64,000 nt of DNA from an uncultured Lachnospiraceae bacterium. Its GTDB lineage: Bacteria; Bacillota; Clostridia; Lachnospirales; Lachnospiraceae. This document shows positions 55,010 to 64,000 of this stretch, piece by piece (the stretch's first letter is position 1; each line of letters starts with the position of its first letter). A program made the position numbers and the translations under genes. Below the pieces are notes generated by a model. That model was not told where the DNA came from. It made no database searches and saw only the letters and a program-made list of their open reading frames with translations. The stretch covers positions 62,001 through 126,000 of the forward strand of contig CAMWGV010000001.1 of the NCBI GenBank assembly GCA_947173945.1, in the 5' to 3' direction.

Positions 55010-56828
55010 AAAAAATATGCAGGAATTAAAAAATAAATATCCCATGATTTATAATGCAATAAAAGATGCCTGTGCAGAGGAGTCGACTGATATTGTACAT
55101 ATTGAGACTGCCCGCAATGGTGGAAGTGTTATCGTGTATAATAACAATGGAAAAATTGTCTTCTTAAATTCAAAATATGACCCTGAGAATGAAGCAGCAA
55201 AATATATGTCGGAAACCTTTGAAATGTCGAATGAAGCAGTATTAATGATGTATGGTTTGTCGAATGGTTATTATATTAAAGAATATATGAAGCATACGAA
55301 AGGGAATACAAAATGTATTGTGTTTGAGCCAAGCTTAGATATTTTTATACAGGTTGTTTTACATATTGATATATCAGATATTATTAAATCGGAGCGGATA
55401 TGTATTGTAGTAGAGGATATTAACATGGAGCTTTTTTCCATAGCAGCCGACAATTGGATTGACATGGGAAATAAGGGCTTCAGTAAGATAATGGCAGCGC
55501 CTAAATATGTAGAATTGTTTCATGAAAGTTATGAAAAATTCAAACAAAATTGTATTGACAGATATATAAATTTATATGCAATTGCAAATGCGGTGGTTGA
55601 TTTTGGTAGGAATGAAGTAATAAGTGTGTTACATAATATGAAATACCTTATAGGATGCCGTTGTGGAACTGAGCTTAAGGGTAGATTTCCGGAAGATATG
55701 CCTGCAATTGTTGTATCTGCCGGACCATCTCTTGAAAAAAATGTTGAGTTGCTTAAAGATGCAAAGGGAAAAGCGTTTATATTTGTGGTTGATGCCGCTG
55801 TTTCTAAAGTAATGGAGCTTGGAATAAAACCTGATGCAATCATATCTATTGACCCGAGAAAGCCTGTGGAACAATTTAAATGTAAAGGAATAGACGAATT
55901 GCCATTTTTTGTACATACAAATTCCAATGCACAGGTTTTGGAGTATGTAAATTCGAATCATTTATTTTTCTTTTCATCAGACTCAATAGTTTGGAATGAT
56001 TTATTTGAAAAAATGGGGACGAAAATTGATACGCTAAGCCTGGGTGGCTCTGTAGCAACGGCAGCCATCACATGTCTGATTTCATGGGGAATAAAAAGAA
56101 TAATTTTAATTGGACAAGATCTTGCCTTCACAGGGAATCGTATGCATGTAGGGGAAGAAGAGATGGAACTTGATAATGATGAGAATATATATACACATGT
56201 TAAAGATATTAACGGAAATGATACGATTACAAGTTGGATATTTTATAACTATTTAAGATGGATAGAGGAAACGGCGTTAAAGCATAGGGATATCCACTTT
56301 ATTGACGCTACGGAAGGTGGTGCATTTAAGAATCACTGTGAGCAAATGACACTGAAAGAAGCAATTGAAAGGTATTGCACGCAGGAATATAATATATCTG
56401 ACATTTTGCTTTCACTTCCACGATTATTTGAAGGTGGTCATTATCAGATGATAATTGATGCTCTCGAAAAAATGAAAATGGATTTTAGAAATATGAGAAA
56501 ACAGTCAATAAATTGTAAGGTTGATTGCTTTAAAGGGAAAAAAATAATTGAAAGCCGAACAGGTAATTTCAGGGAGCTTAAACAAATAAACAGGAATATT
56601 GTTAATACAGTGGATATGATAAAAAATTCAGCTGAATATGACTGTATATATAAATGGACAGCAAAGTCAGAGCTAAATATGCTGAAATATAATGATGTAA
56701 ACAGTGATAGCGAAGAAGCAGCAATTCAAAGATGTGAGAGAAATGCAACATATTTTGCTGAACTAGCGGATGCAATGACGGATCTTATTAAAATAGTTGA
56801 TGACTGTATTACACAGTTAATGCAGTGA
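54996..56828 (+). CDS. maf: Motility accessory factor (Maf) flagellin glycosyltransferase 4
   Basis: A 610-aa protein starting at ATG 54996 behind AGGGAGAG. It has VVSAGPSLEKNVELLKD, GIKPDAIISIDPRKP, GGSVATAAITCLISWG, LIGQDLAFTGNRMHVGE and IDATEGGAFKNH. It is the fourth Maf paralog, placed exactly at the border between the pse and leg gene sets and translationally coupled to pseG. It could use either sugar. Confidence 0.86.
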   Translation: MTLYEKNMQELKNKYPMIYNAIKDACAEESTDIVHIETARNGGSVIVYNNNGKIVFLNSKYDPENEAAKYMSETFEMSNEAVLMMYGLSNGYYIKEYMKHTKGNTKCIVFEPSLDIFIQVVLHIDISDIIKSERICIVVEDINMELFSIAADNWIDMGNKGFSKIMAAPKYVELFHESYEKFKQNCIDRYINLYAIANAVVDFGRNEVISVLHNMKYLIGCRCGTELKGRFPEDMPAIVVSAGPSLEKNVELLKDAKGKAFIFVVDAAVSKVMELGIKPDAIISIDPRKPVEQFKCKGIDELPFFVHTNSNAQVLEYVNSNHLFFFSSDSIVWNDLFEKMGTKIDTLSLGGSVATAAITCLISWGIKRIILIGQDLAFTGNRMHVGEEEMELDNDENIYTHVKDINGNDTITSWIFYNYLRWIEETALKHRDIHFIDATEGGAFKNHCEQMTLKEAIERYCTQEYNISDILLSLPRLFEGGHYQMIIDALEKMKMDFRNMRKQSINCKVDCFKGKKIIESRTGNFRELKQINRNIVNTVDMIKNSAEYDCIYKWTAKSELNMLKYNDVNSDSEEAAIQRCERNATYFAELADAMTDLIKIVDDCITQLMQ

Positions 56829-56837
56829 GGTAGATGT

Positions 56838-57875
56838 ATGAATTATATGGATTATTGCGTAGATGTATCTGTTACAATAAAGGATGCAATGAAGTGCATA
56901 GAAATTGTAAAACCTAAAATTGTATTTCTTGTCGAGGGAAAAAGGCTTAAGGCATCTCTTACAGACGGAGATGTCAGAAGATTTTTGCTTGCAGGAGGGG
57001 CACTGACTGATTTGGCAATTGATGCAGGAAATAAAAATACCCTTTATGCAAAAACAACAACAGGGGCAAAGGAGCTTTATCACCAGAAAAATTTTGTTGC
57101 CATACCGATAGTAAATGACGAGAGAGAACTTACGGATATTTACATTGGTGAAAAAAATCGTATGGAAAAACAGGAGTCCTTAAATATCCCGGTTGTAATA
57201 AATGCAGGTGGGAAGGGAACCCGACTTGAGCCATATACAAAAATATTGCCGAAGCCTTTAATACCTGTGGGTGAAATGCCGATTATAGAGCATATTATGC
57301 AGAACTTTATGGACTATGATTGTGAACAGTTCAGCATTATTGTAAATTATAAAAAGGACTTGATTAAAGCATATTTTGCTGATTGTGATAAAAAGTATGA
57401 TATTACATGGTACGATGAGGACAAGCCTCTTGGAACGGGTGGAGGGCTCTGCTATTTAAAGGGGAAAATAGACACAACGTTTTTCTTTACAAACTGTGAT
57501 AATCTTCTTCTTTCGAATTATGGAAGCATGCTTCGGTTTCATAGAGAAAACAAAAATGTTATCACAATGGTTTGTGCATATAAAAATATTGTTATTCCGT
57601 ATGGTGTGGTTGATATGGGATTAAACGGTTCCATAAACTCGATGGAGGAAAAACCGGAGATTTCGTTTCTGACAAATACAGGAATATATATTGTTGAACC
57701 GGAGGTTCTTAGTGATATAGAAGATAACGTATTTATTGGATTTCCTGACATTGTTAAAATGCAGATGGAAAAAGGGAAAAAGGTTTCCGTGTATCCTGTC
57801 AGTGAAAATGAATGGCTCGATATGGGGCAACTGTCAGAGTTGGACAAAATGCGAGAAAAATTGTATGATGAATAG
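56838..57875 (+). CDS. ptmE: CBS-domain nucleotidyltransferase, PtmE-like
   Basis: A 345-aa protein starting at ATG 56838 behind GTGAGGTAG. Residues about 1-110 hold a CBS-type pair (LKASLTDGDVRRFLLAGG). A sugar nucleotidyltransferase domain follows (VINAGGKGTRLEPYTKILPK, then GTGGGL and NCDNLL). This layout matches PtmE, the glucosamine-1-phosphate guanylyltransferase that opens the GDP-linked legionaminic acid route of Campylobacter. The legI/legG/legF genes that follow support this. Confidence 0.85.
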   Translation: MNYMDYCVDVSVTIKDAMKCIEIVKPKIVFLVEGKRLKASLTDGDVRRFLLAGGALTDLAIDAGNKNTLYAKTTTGAKELYHQKNFVAIPIVNDERELTDIYIGEKNRMEKQESLNIPVVINAGGKGTRLEPYTKILPKPLIPVGEMPIIEHIMQNFMDYDCEQFSIIVNYKKDLIKAYFADCDKKYDITWYDEDKPLGTGGGLCYLKGKIDTTFFFTNCDNLLLSNYGSMLRFHRENKNVITMVCAYKNIVIPYGVVDMGLNGSINSMEEKPEISFLTNTGIYIVEPEVLSDIEDNVFIGFPDIVKMQMEKGKKVSVYPVSENEWLDMGQLSELDKMREKLYDE

Positions 57876-57885
57876 AGGTAATCGG

Positions 57886-58881
57886 ATGGGGGTTTATATA
57901 ATTGCAGAAGCAGGAGTAAATCATAACGGAAGTGTGGAAATTGCAAAGAAGCTGTGTCTTGAGGCGAAGAAGGCAGGTGCGGATGCGGTTAAATTTCAAA
58001 CGTGGATTACCGAGAAAATAATAACGAAAACTGTTAAGCAGGCTGATTATCAAAGTGAAAATACGGGAAGTGAAAAATCACAGTTCGATATGTTAAAGGA
58101 GCTTGAGCTTTCGTATGATGATTTTAGGGAAATAAAAAGCTACTGTGATGAAATCGGTATTTGCTTTGCCTCAACGGCAGACGAGCCTGACAGTCTTGAT
58201 TTTTTGATTGAGATTGGAATTCCGTTTATAAAAATAGGTTCGGGAGATATAGGAAATCTGCCGTTCTTACGGTATATTGGAAGTAAGAATCTGCCGGTTA
58301 TTCTCAGTACGGGAATGAGTACGCTGGCTGATGTGGAAGAATCCTTAAAGGCTTTGCGGCAGGGTGGAGCAGAGGACATATCGCTATTACACTGCACCAC
58401 AAGCTATCCGTGTCCTTACGATAAGGTTAATTTAAATGCCATTGACACATTACGCAGTGCTTTTGGTGTGAATGTAGGTTATTCTGACCATACAATGGGG
58501 ATAGAGGTTCCCATAGCGGCAGTGGCACGAAATGCAACAATAATTGAAAAGCATTTTACCCTTGACAGAAGTATGGAGGGACCTGACCATTTGGCAAGCA
58601 CGGAACCGGTTGCTTTTAAGAGGATGGTTGATGCAATCCGAAACATAGAACAGGCATTAGGCAGTGGAAGCAAACAACCTACGAAAGAAGAAATAGAAAT
58701 ATCGCAGGTGGTTTTAAAGCGTATTGTAGCAAGACGGTTTATTCCGAAGGGAAAGATTATTGATGGGGAAGATTTGATTGTCAAGAGAAACGACGAGGGT
58801 ATTTCGGTAAAATATTGGGATTTGGTAATAGGAACGACCGCAAGAAAAAATTATGAGATTGACGAGGCAATAGAGTTTTGA
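57886..58881 (+). CDS. legI: N,N'-diacetyllegionaminate synthase (NeuB family)
   Basis: A 331-aa protein; ATG 57886 lies behind AGAGG, and a longer frame upstream overlaps ptmE and is rejected. The start GVYIIAEAGVNHNGSVEIAK, the VKFQTW motif and the C-terminal SAF domain (VARRFIPKGKIIDGEDL) are typical of NeuB/LegI. It condenses phosphoenolpyruvate with the diacetamido hexose. Its position between ptmE and a 2-epimerase argues for legionaminic acid. Confidence 0.9.
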   Translation: MGVYIIAEAGVNHNGSVEIAKKLCLEAKKAGADAVKFQTWITEKIITKTVKQADYQSENTGSEKSQFDMLKELELSYDDFREIKSYCDEIGICFASTADEPDSLDFLIEIGIPFIKIGSGDIGNLPFLRYIGSKNLPVILSTGMSTLADVEESLKALRQGGAEDISLLHCTTSYPCPYDKVNLNAIDTLRSAFGVNVGYSDHTMGIEVPIAAVARNATIIEKHFTLDRSMEGPDHLASTEPVAFKRMVDAIRNIEQALGSGSKQPTKEEIEISQVVLKRIVARRFIPKGKIIDGEDLIVKRNDEGISVKYWDLVIGTTARKNYEIDEAIEF

Positions 58882-60086
58882 TAGCTGATAGTAATGAAAA
58901 TAAATATCAGATATGTGTTGTAACAGGAACGAGGGCAGAGTATGGTTTGCTGAAGGAGTTGCTGTTTAAGTTGCGTGACGATAGCAGATGTAAGCTTACG
59001 CTTGTTGTCACGGGTAGTCACCTTGTGGAAAGTTTTGGGAACACACAAAAGGAAATAATGGAAGATGGCTTTGAAGACTATATTAAGGTTCCCATTCCGC
59101 TGGAGGATGATAGCAAATCGGGAATGGCAAAGACAACAGGAATAGCCATGCAAAAATTTAGTGAGCTTTTTACCGATTATAAGCCTGATATCTGTATTGT
59201 TTTAGGGGACAGATTTGAGATTTTTGCTGTTGCCGCTGCCGCACATCTTATCGGAATACCTGTTGCACATATTTCGGGAGGCGATGTGACAGAGGGAGCA
59301 GTTGATGATGCAATGAGGCACTGCATAACCAAGCTGAGCAGCCTACATTTCCCAGGGTGTGAGCAGTCGGCAAAGCGGATTATTCAGATGGGAGAGCAGC
59401 CTGACAGAGTATTCAATGTGGGAGAACCGGGAGTGGAAAATTGTCTTAAGGTTACTTGTATGTCTCGCAGGGAGCTTGCAGATAATCTGAATTTTGAGGG
59501 AATAATGGGTGACTATGCAGTAGTGACCTTTCACCCTGTTACGATGGAAAATAGTACTGCCGCTTATCAATTACATGAATTGATTGGTGCGATGGAAGAG
59601 TTTCCTGATATGTCGTATATTATTACAAAGGCAAATGCAGATGCAGAGGGCAGAATTGTGAATGATATATGGCAACAGGAGACGGAGAAACATGCTAACT
59701 GGAAGCTGGTTTCGTCCTTGGGCATGGTAAGATATTTATCGGCAGTAAAATATGCAAAGGCAGTTATCGGTAATTCGTCGAGTGGAATATATGAGGTACC
59801 ATCCATGGGAATCCCAACGGTAAATATTGGGGACCGACAAAAGGGTAGAATTATGGCAGAAAGTATAGTAAGCTGCTTTTCGGAGAAAGAAAAAATTACA
59901 GCTTCCATAAAGGAAGTGTTAAAGGATGATTTTCAACAAAAGGCAAAGAATATTGTTCCGATGTATGGGGATGGGACAACGTCTGCACAGATTGTAAGTC
60001 ACGTTATGGAATATCTGCTAAAAATCAGTGGGACAACAAAAAAACATTTTTATGATATCGATTTTGTTTTAGCAGAGAAAGGTTGA
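58878..60086 (+). CDS. legG: Hydrolysing sugar-nucleotide 2-epimerase (LegG/NeuC family)
   Basis: A 402-aa protein. The likely start is TTG 58878, overlapping the legI stop; no in-frame ATG is near. Motifs VVTGTRAEYGLLKELL, VLGDRFEIFAVAAAAHL, HISGGDVTEGAVDD and GNSSSGIYEVPSMGIPT are those of UDP/GDP-sugar hydrolysing 2-epimerases. It should release the 2,4-diacetamido mannose-type sugar used by LegI. Confidence 0.9.
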   Translation: MIADSNENKYQICVVTGTRAEYGLLKELLFKLRDDSRCKLTLVVTGSHLVESFGNTQKEIMEDGFEDYIKVPIPLEDDSKSGMAKTTGIAMQKFSELFTDYKPDICIVLGDRFEIFAVAAAAHLIGIPVAHISGGDVTEGAVDDAMRHCITKLSSLHFPGCEQSAKRIIQMGEQPDRVFNVGEPGVENCLKVTCMSRRELADNLNFEGIMGDYAVVTFHPVTMENSTAAYQLHELIGAMEEFPDMSYIITKANADAEGRIVNDIWQQETEKHANWKLVSSLGMVRYLSAVKYAKAVIGNSSSGIYEVPSMGIPTVNIGDRQKGRIMAESIVSCFSEKEKITASIKEVLKDDFQQKAKNIVPMYGDGTTSAQIVSHVMEYLLKISGTTKKHFYDIDFVLAEKG

Positions 60087-60095
60087 AATGTAAAA

Positions 60096-60818
60096 ATGAC
60101 AACAAAATGTAAAATCTTGAAAAGTATTGCCATTATTCCGGCAAGAAGTGGTTCCAAGGGTCTTAAGGATAAAAATATAATGGATTTAAACGGACAACCT
60201 TTGATGGCATACACAATTGATGCTGCATTGAAATCAGGATGTTTTGATGAGGTGATGGTATCGACGGATGACGATTGCTATGCAGAGATTGCAAAAAGCT
60301 TTGGGGCATCGGTTCCATTTTTAAGGGAGGAGGCTACTTCGGGCGATAATGCAGGCTCATGGGATGTTGTAAGAGAGGTTCTTTTAAATTATGAGCGAAA
60401 TGGCAGGCAGTTTGATTATGTAGCATTGCTTCAACCCACATCCCCACTCAGAAATGCGGAGGATATTTCAGGCGTTTTCGATATGCTGCAAAATGAAGAT
60501 GTGCATAATGTTGTAACAGTAACCGAGGTTGACCATCCTGTGCAACATTGCTTCAAAATGCCACCAAACGGTTCCATGAAAGAAATGGCAGAGTCACCCT
60601 ACAATTATACAAGGAGACAGGATTTAGAACCATATTATAGGGAAAATGGGGCAATTTATCTGGTTGATGCAAAGAAGATAAGAGATAAGGATTATAATTT
60701 TTATGCAGATGCCTGTTACGGATATACAATGCCACGTGAAAGGTCTGTGGATATAGATATAAAAATGGATTTAGAGATAGCCGGTGTTATTTTGAAATCA
60801 TATTTGAAAAGCGAATGA
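60096..60818 (+). CDS. legF: CMP-legionaminic acid synthetase (NeuA family)
   Basis: A 240-aa protein starting at ATG 60096, preceded by GAAAGG. It has SIAIIPARSGSKGLKDKNI and LLQPTSPLRNAEDISGVF. It activates the nonulosonic acid with CTP. The RSGSKGLKDKN form differs from the pse copy (RGGSKRIPKKN) and fits LegF/NeuA. Confidence 0.9.
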   Translation: MTTKCKILKSIAIIPARSGSKGLKDKNIMDLNGQPLMAYTIDAALKSGCFDEVMVSTDDDCYAEIAKSFGASVPFLREEATSGDNAGSWDVVREVLLNYERNGRQFDYVALLQPTSPLRNAEDISGVFDMLQNEDVHNVVTVTEVDHPVQHCFKMPPNGSMKEMAESPYNYTRRQDLEPYYRENGAIYLVDAKKIRDKDYNFYADACYGYTMPRERSVDIDIKMDLEIAGVILKSYLKSE

Positions 60819-60832
60819 AAGGAAGTCAATGC

Positions 60833-61483
60833 ATGGGTAAGGAAAAAATTGTACTTGTAGGAAATGGTCAACATGCCAGAGTTGTCTTATACAATTTAAA
60901 AGCACAGGGCTTGTATGATGTGGCTTGCTTTACAACCCATGATCCTACATTGGTTGGAAGTATCTATGAAGGCTATGAAATAGGAGGCACAGATGATGAT
61001 ATAGATAGTTTGCGGGAAAAGTATCATACAAATAAGTTTTTTATTGCCTTTGGTGATATGAAAAAAAGAAAAAAGCTATATGAATACTATGTTTCCAAAG
61101 GATGGGAAGCAGTAAATATTATTCATCCTAATGCGGTTGTGTCAGATGAAGCAAAAATAGGAAGAGGTGTTTTAATTGAATGTGGCTGTCTTATTACACC
61201 AAATCCGATAATTGGTAATAATGTTGTAGTCAACACAGGGTCACAGGTTAACCATGATAATATTATAGAAGATCATGTGTATATAGCATCAGGGGTAATT
61301 CTCTCAGGAGGTGTGACCATAAAAGAAAATACTCTTCTGGATGATGGAGTTATAGTAACATTGGGACATACAGTAGGAAAAAACTGCTTGATTGGTGCAG
61401 GGACTGTGGTTGCGAAGGATATTCCTGAAAGTAAGGTGGCCTGCGGTAATCCGGCGAGAATATTGAGAGATAATGAGCAATAA
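60833..61483 (+). CDS. NeuD/LegH-like acyltransferase
   Basis: A 216-aa protein; ATG 60833 has AAAGGAAG 7 bases upstream and is preferred to ATG 60815, which overlaps the legF stop. The N-terminal PglD-type nucleotide-like domain is KIVLVGNGQHARVVLYNL. The left-handed beta-helix repeats (IGRGVLIECGCLITPN, IGNNVVVNTGSQVNHD, IEDHVYIASGVILSGG) are those of sugar acetyltransferases. It could be LegH (N-acetylation of the precursor) or an O-acetyltransferase of the final sugar. Confidence 0.85.
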   Translation: MGKEKIVLVGNGQHARVVLYNLKAQGLYDVACFTTHDPTLVGSIYEGYEIGGTDDDIDSLREKYHTNKFFIAFGDMKKRKKLYEYYVSKGWEAVNIIHPNAVVSDEAKIGRGVLIECGCLITPNPIIGNNVVVNTGSQVNHDNIIEDHVYIASGVILSGGVTIKENTLLDDGVIVTLGHTVGKNCLIGAGTVVAKDIPESKVACGNPARILRDNEQ

Positions 61484-61495
61484 GGAGGATGTAAA

Positions 61496-62164
61496 GTGGA
61501 AATGGAGCTTAAATCTTTTGATGACGGATGGGAAAAAATTCATGCAGAAAATGAGTGGGGCAGATATCCTACAGAGCATGTTGTACGTTTTATAGCAAGA
61601 AATTTTTACAAGAGAGATAGAAAGGCGGTTAAGATACTGGATTTTGGCTGTGGTGCAGGAGCTCATACATGGTTTCTTGCCAGAGAGGGATTTGATACAT
61701 ATGCCTTTGATGGATCAAAAAGTGCGGTGAAGAAAACGGAGGAGTATCTTGGTAAAGAAGGGCTTAAGGCTGATATCAGGGTATGTGATGCATTGAAATT
61801 GAATTACAGTGAAGATTTTTTTGATTGTGTAATTGACAATGTAACGGTATATGCCAATATACTTGACGATATAAGACAGATGTACGAAAATATTTATAAT
61901 ATGCTGAAAAAAGGAGGTAATATTCTGACCGTCGTATTTTCAAAAAATACAGATGGATATGGAAAAGGAACGGAAATAGAAAAGGATACCTTTGTAGATG
62001 CGACGTTTGGCCAGATTGTAACGCCAAAGGCACATTATTTTGATAAGGAGAGTATTACGTTGTTGCTTTCTGAAATTGGCTTTAAAGATATATGTGCGGA
62101 AGTGAGCCGTTATACGGATAGAGGAAATGTGATAGAGCATATTATTGTTTCAGCAACAAAATGA
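61496..62164 (+). CDS. SAM-dependent methyltransferase
   Basis: A 222-aa protein; GTG 61496 lies 7 bases after AAGGAGG (ATG 61502 is possible). The SAM site is ILDFGCGAGAHTWFLAREG, followed by YAFDGSKSAV. The class I fold is clear; the substrate is unknown. In this position, after the leg genes, modification of a nonulosonic acid or glycan is likely. Confidence 0.85.
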   Translation: MEMELKSFDDGWEKIHAENEWGRYPTEHVVRFIARNFYKRDRKAVKILDFGCGAGAHTWFLAREGFDTYAFDGSKSAVKKTEEYLGKEGLKADIRVCDALKLNYSEDFFDCVIDNVTVYANILDDIRQMYENIYNMLKKGGNILTVVFSKNTDGYGKGTEIEKDTFVDATFGQIVTPKAHYFDKESITLLLSEIGFKDICAEVSRYTDRGNVIEHIIVSATK

Positions 62165-62182
62165 TACTATAAGGATTATATA

Positions 62183-63430
62183 ATGCAAGATATGTATAAT
62201 AGATATGATATACAAGAGAGTAAAATACGGATGCAAAGTCAATGGGCAGAAAATATCAGATTTGCTGAAGAACGAAAAAATATAATTTTAAAATGGAATG
62301 AAAAATACTTGTCAACGGAGAAAAAATACCTTAGAAAAATTGACGAGTTGATTGGGATAGGGACAAATGATTCATATATGAAAATATGTGAAATGTTTGA
62401 GGACACGGAGGGCTTGTCAGATGATGAAATTATAGCAGCCGGAAAGATTCCAATTAATGTTTTTAAAGAAAGAAATGAGATGGCATATCTGATTCAGGCG
62501 ATAAACATATATTACAGGGAGCAGGCTGCAGAGACAGAAGCTACCATTTTTGACCATGGTGATAAGCTTACTGACATTATAGATGTAATAAACGAGGTGA
62601 GGCTTTTATTATTTGAATTGGAGTTTTTTAGGGATGATGAGGGACTTGTTGAGTATGTAAAAAATAATAAGATATCGCAACCAATGGTATCATATCTGGC
62701 CGCATCATGTATAGGAGAGCTTCGCAAGGTTAAAGAAGAACCATGCCATGAACAATTCAATAAGGCTCCAAATCGCCATGCAGGGAAAAAGATAGCATTT
62801 ATTTTATGTACAAATAATGAAGTTTATATGCGGCATGCGCTATATTTTATAAGTAAGCTTGAGGTGCCATATGGCTGTGAGGTGGAGATTTTAACAATAC
62901 AGGATGCGAATAGTATGACTGGTGGTTATAATGAGGGTATGGCGGCGTCAAGTGCAAAATATAAGATATATATGCATCAGGATGTGCTAATCATAAATCA
63001 GTATTTTATATATGATATACTTGATATATTTGAGGACGTAAATGTTGGAATGATTGGAATGGTAGGTGCACCAATGCTGTCTCCAAGTAAGGTTATGTGG
63101 TATTCAGATAGAATAGGGAAAATTTACAGTGCAACTGCTTATAAAACAGATATTATGAAATTTCCACCGATGAAAGGCAAATATGAAAGCGTTGAGGTTG
63201 TTGATGGACTTTTAATGGCAACGCAGTATGATATCCATTGGCGTGAAGATTTGTTTGATAAGTGGGATATGTATGACGTATCACAAAGCTTGGAGTTTCA
63301 CAGGCGAGGGTATGAGGTTGTTGTGCCCAATATGAGTGCTCCATGGTGCCTGCATGATGACGGATTTATGAATCTGGACAATTATTATGGAGAGCTTGAT
63401 AAGTTAAAGAAGGAATACCATGGGGAATAA
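62183..63430 (+). CDS. Glycosyltransferase-like protein (Glyco_tranf_2_5 type)
   Basis: A 415-aa protein starting at ATG 62183 behind AAGGAT. The N-terminal ~190 residues are helical and charged, of unknown role. From about 200 there is a GT-A-like domain: KKIAFILCTNNEVYMRHALY, MTGGYNEGMAASSAKYKIYM, then HQDVLIINQYFIYD. That pattern fits the Glyco_tranf_2_5 family. The C-terminus has HWREDLFDKWDMYDVSQS and a conserved WCLHDDG. It probably extends a flagellar or surface glycan. Confidence 0.78.
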   Translation: MQDMYNRYDIQESKIRMQSQWAENIRFAEERKNIILKWNEKYLSTEKKYLRKIDELIGIGTNDSYMKICEMFEDTEGLSDDEIIAAGKIPINVFKERNEMAYLIQAINIYYREQAAETEATIFDHGDKLTDIIDVINEVRLLLFELEFFRDDEGLVEYVKNNKISQPMVSYLAASCIGELRKVKEEPCHEQFNKAPNRHAGKKIAFILCTNNEVYMRHALYFISKLEVPYGCEVEILTIQDANSMTGGYNEGMAASSAKYKIYMHQDVLIINQYFIYDILDIFEDVNVGMIGMVGAPMLSPSKVMWYSDRIGKIYSATAYKTDIMKFPPMKGKYESVEVVDGLLMATQYDIHWREDLFDKWDMYDVSQSLEFHRRGYEVVVPNMSAPWCLHDDGFMNLDNYYGELDKLKKEYHGE

Positions 63431-63509
63431 ACAGGACTGCAAATATACAGGTAGATAATTGAATGGAATCGTCCATGTACAAAGCGAATGAAATAGGAGA
63501 ATTTAAAGT

Positions 63510-64000
63510 ATGAATATCGATTTAGCCAAGGTGAGCCATATAATTCGTGATTTGATAAGCAATCCCAAATTATCCGTGCAGGATACAGATAAAATTCAAA
63601 CACTGATGCAGCAGGTGAATACGCTTTTGTTTCATAACCCAACCCTTAAGTTCCAAGTATCACATGACTGTACAACACCAGCAGGAATGGAAGAGTTCCG
63701 GAGTGAGACAGAGCATATTTTAGAACTGTGGAATGAGTTTGAACAGCTTAGCGCAGGGAATTATGCCAACAGGCAGTTTGCAGAAATATATGCTTTTTTT
63801 AAGTATGTTGACGCTGAGATAATCTATGAAAAAGTCGTGTCGCGTTTTGAGAGTTTACCTGTTGAAATAAAAGAATACTTTACAAATATTCAAAAAGGGT
63901 TTTCATTTATAAAAAAGAGTTTGAATTACAGAGAAAAAGATTATTCGTTAATCAAGCAGCATGTGGATGTTATGTGCAACAGGGTGGAAGATTATAAATG
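63510..64000 (+). CDS. Unrecognised protein, 3' end beyond the window
   Basis: ATG 63510 behind ATAGGAG opens a frame that runs off the right edge after 163 codons. It begins MNIDLAKVSHIIRDLISNP and continues helical with EILELWNEF-like and YAFFKYVDAEIIYEK stretches. I do not recognise a family. It is in the same direction 79 bases after the glycosyltransferase and likely continues the glycosylation operon. Confidence 0.65.
   Translation, partial: MNIDLAKVSHIIRDLISNPKLSVQDTDKIQTLMQQVNTLLFHNPTLKFQVSHDCTTPAGMEEFRSETEHILELWNEFEQLSAGNYANRQFAEIYAFFKYVDAEIIYEKVVSRFESLPVEIKEYFTNIQKGFSFIKKSLNYREKDYSLIKQHVDVMCNRVEDYK

Noticed and set aside
1..64000. CRISPR arrays, tRNA or rRNA genes
   Set aside because: No regularly spaced short repeats and no cloverleaf or rRNA-like stretches were seen on reading through the window.

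Overview
The window looks like a chromosomal segment of a low-GC, flagellated Firmicute, most likely a clostridial Lachnospiraceae (Roseburia/Lachnospira/Butyrivibrio-like). The reasons are strong GGAGG Shine-Dalgarno sites, a SAM riboswitch and a glmS ribozyme, Bacillus/Clostridium flagellar synteny (mbl-flhO-flhP and comFC-yvyF-flgM-flgN-flgK-flgL-fliW-csrA), and AT-rich coding. Genus is inference only.

Layout. (1) 1-4200: an AT-rich accessory patch. It holds a truncated ORF end, a hypothetical gene and a two-gene unit (125-aa protein plus SAMHD1-like HD phosphohydrolase) that ends in a terminator. A broken second copy of the hypothetical gene and an AAA-ATPase fragment follow. (2) 4200-18800: housekeeping genes. 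These are a membrane nucleotide-sugar dehydratase behind a promoter with a perfect palindrome in its spacer, a SAM riboswitch with metK, an odd carbamoyltransferase, pyrBI, murA, metG, a module-shuffled inverted repeat, a glmS ribozyme with glmS, a lipoprotein and a DivIVA-like coiled-coil protein. (3) 18850-37800: a PAS/GAF protein, mbl, distal-rod genes, recD2, comFC and the late flagellar operon (yvyF, flgM, flgN, two flgK, flgL, fliW, csrA, flaG, fliD, fliS, a fliT-like gene). (4) 37750-40830: a tandem duplication of flagellin plus a 106-aa gene, each copy with a sigma-28 promoter and a CsrA-type leader hairpin. (5) 40850-64000: a flagellin glycosylation island. It has four Maf-type transferases, a LicD fusion, a complete CMP-pseudaminic acid pathway (pseB-H-C-F-I-G), most of a CMP-legionaminic acid pathway (ptmE, legI, legG, legF and a LegH/NeuD-like acetyltransferase; legB and legC not seen), two methyltransferases, a glycosyltransferase and a gene that runs off the end.

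How it works together (inference). FlgM/sigma-28 and the FliW-CsrA switch time flagellin production. FliS, FlgN and the FliT-like protein chaperone filament and cap proteins. The Pse and Leg enzymes make two activated nine-carbon sugars, and the Maf proteins transfer them to the flagellins. No single wholly new system is proven. The best leads are the flagellin/106-aa duplication with its decayed scar, the four-Maf/two-sugar island with its LicD fusion, the swapped-module inverted repeat upstream of glmS, and the HD-protein pair in the accessory patch.
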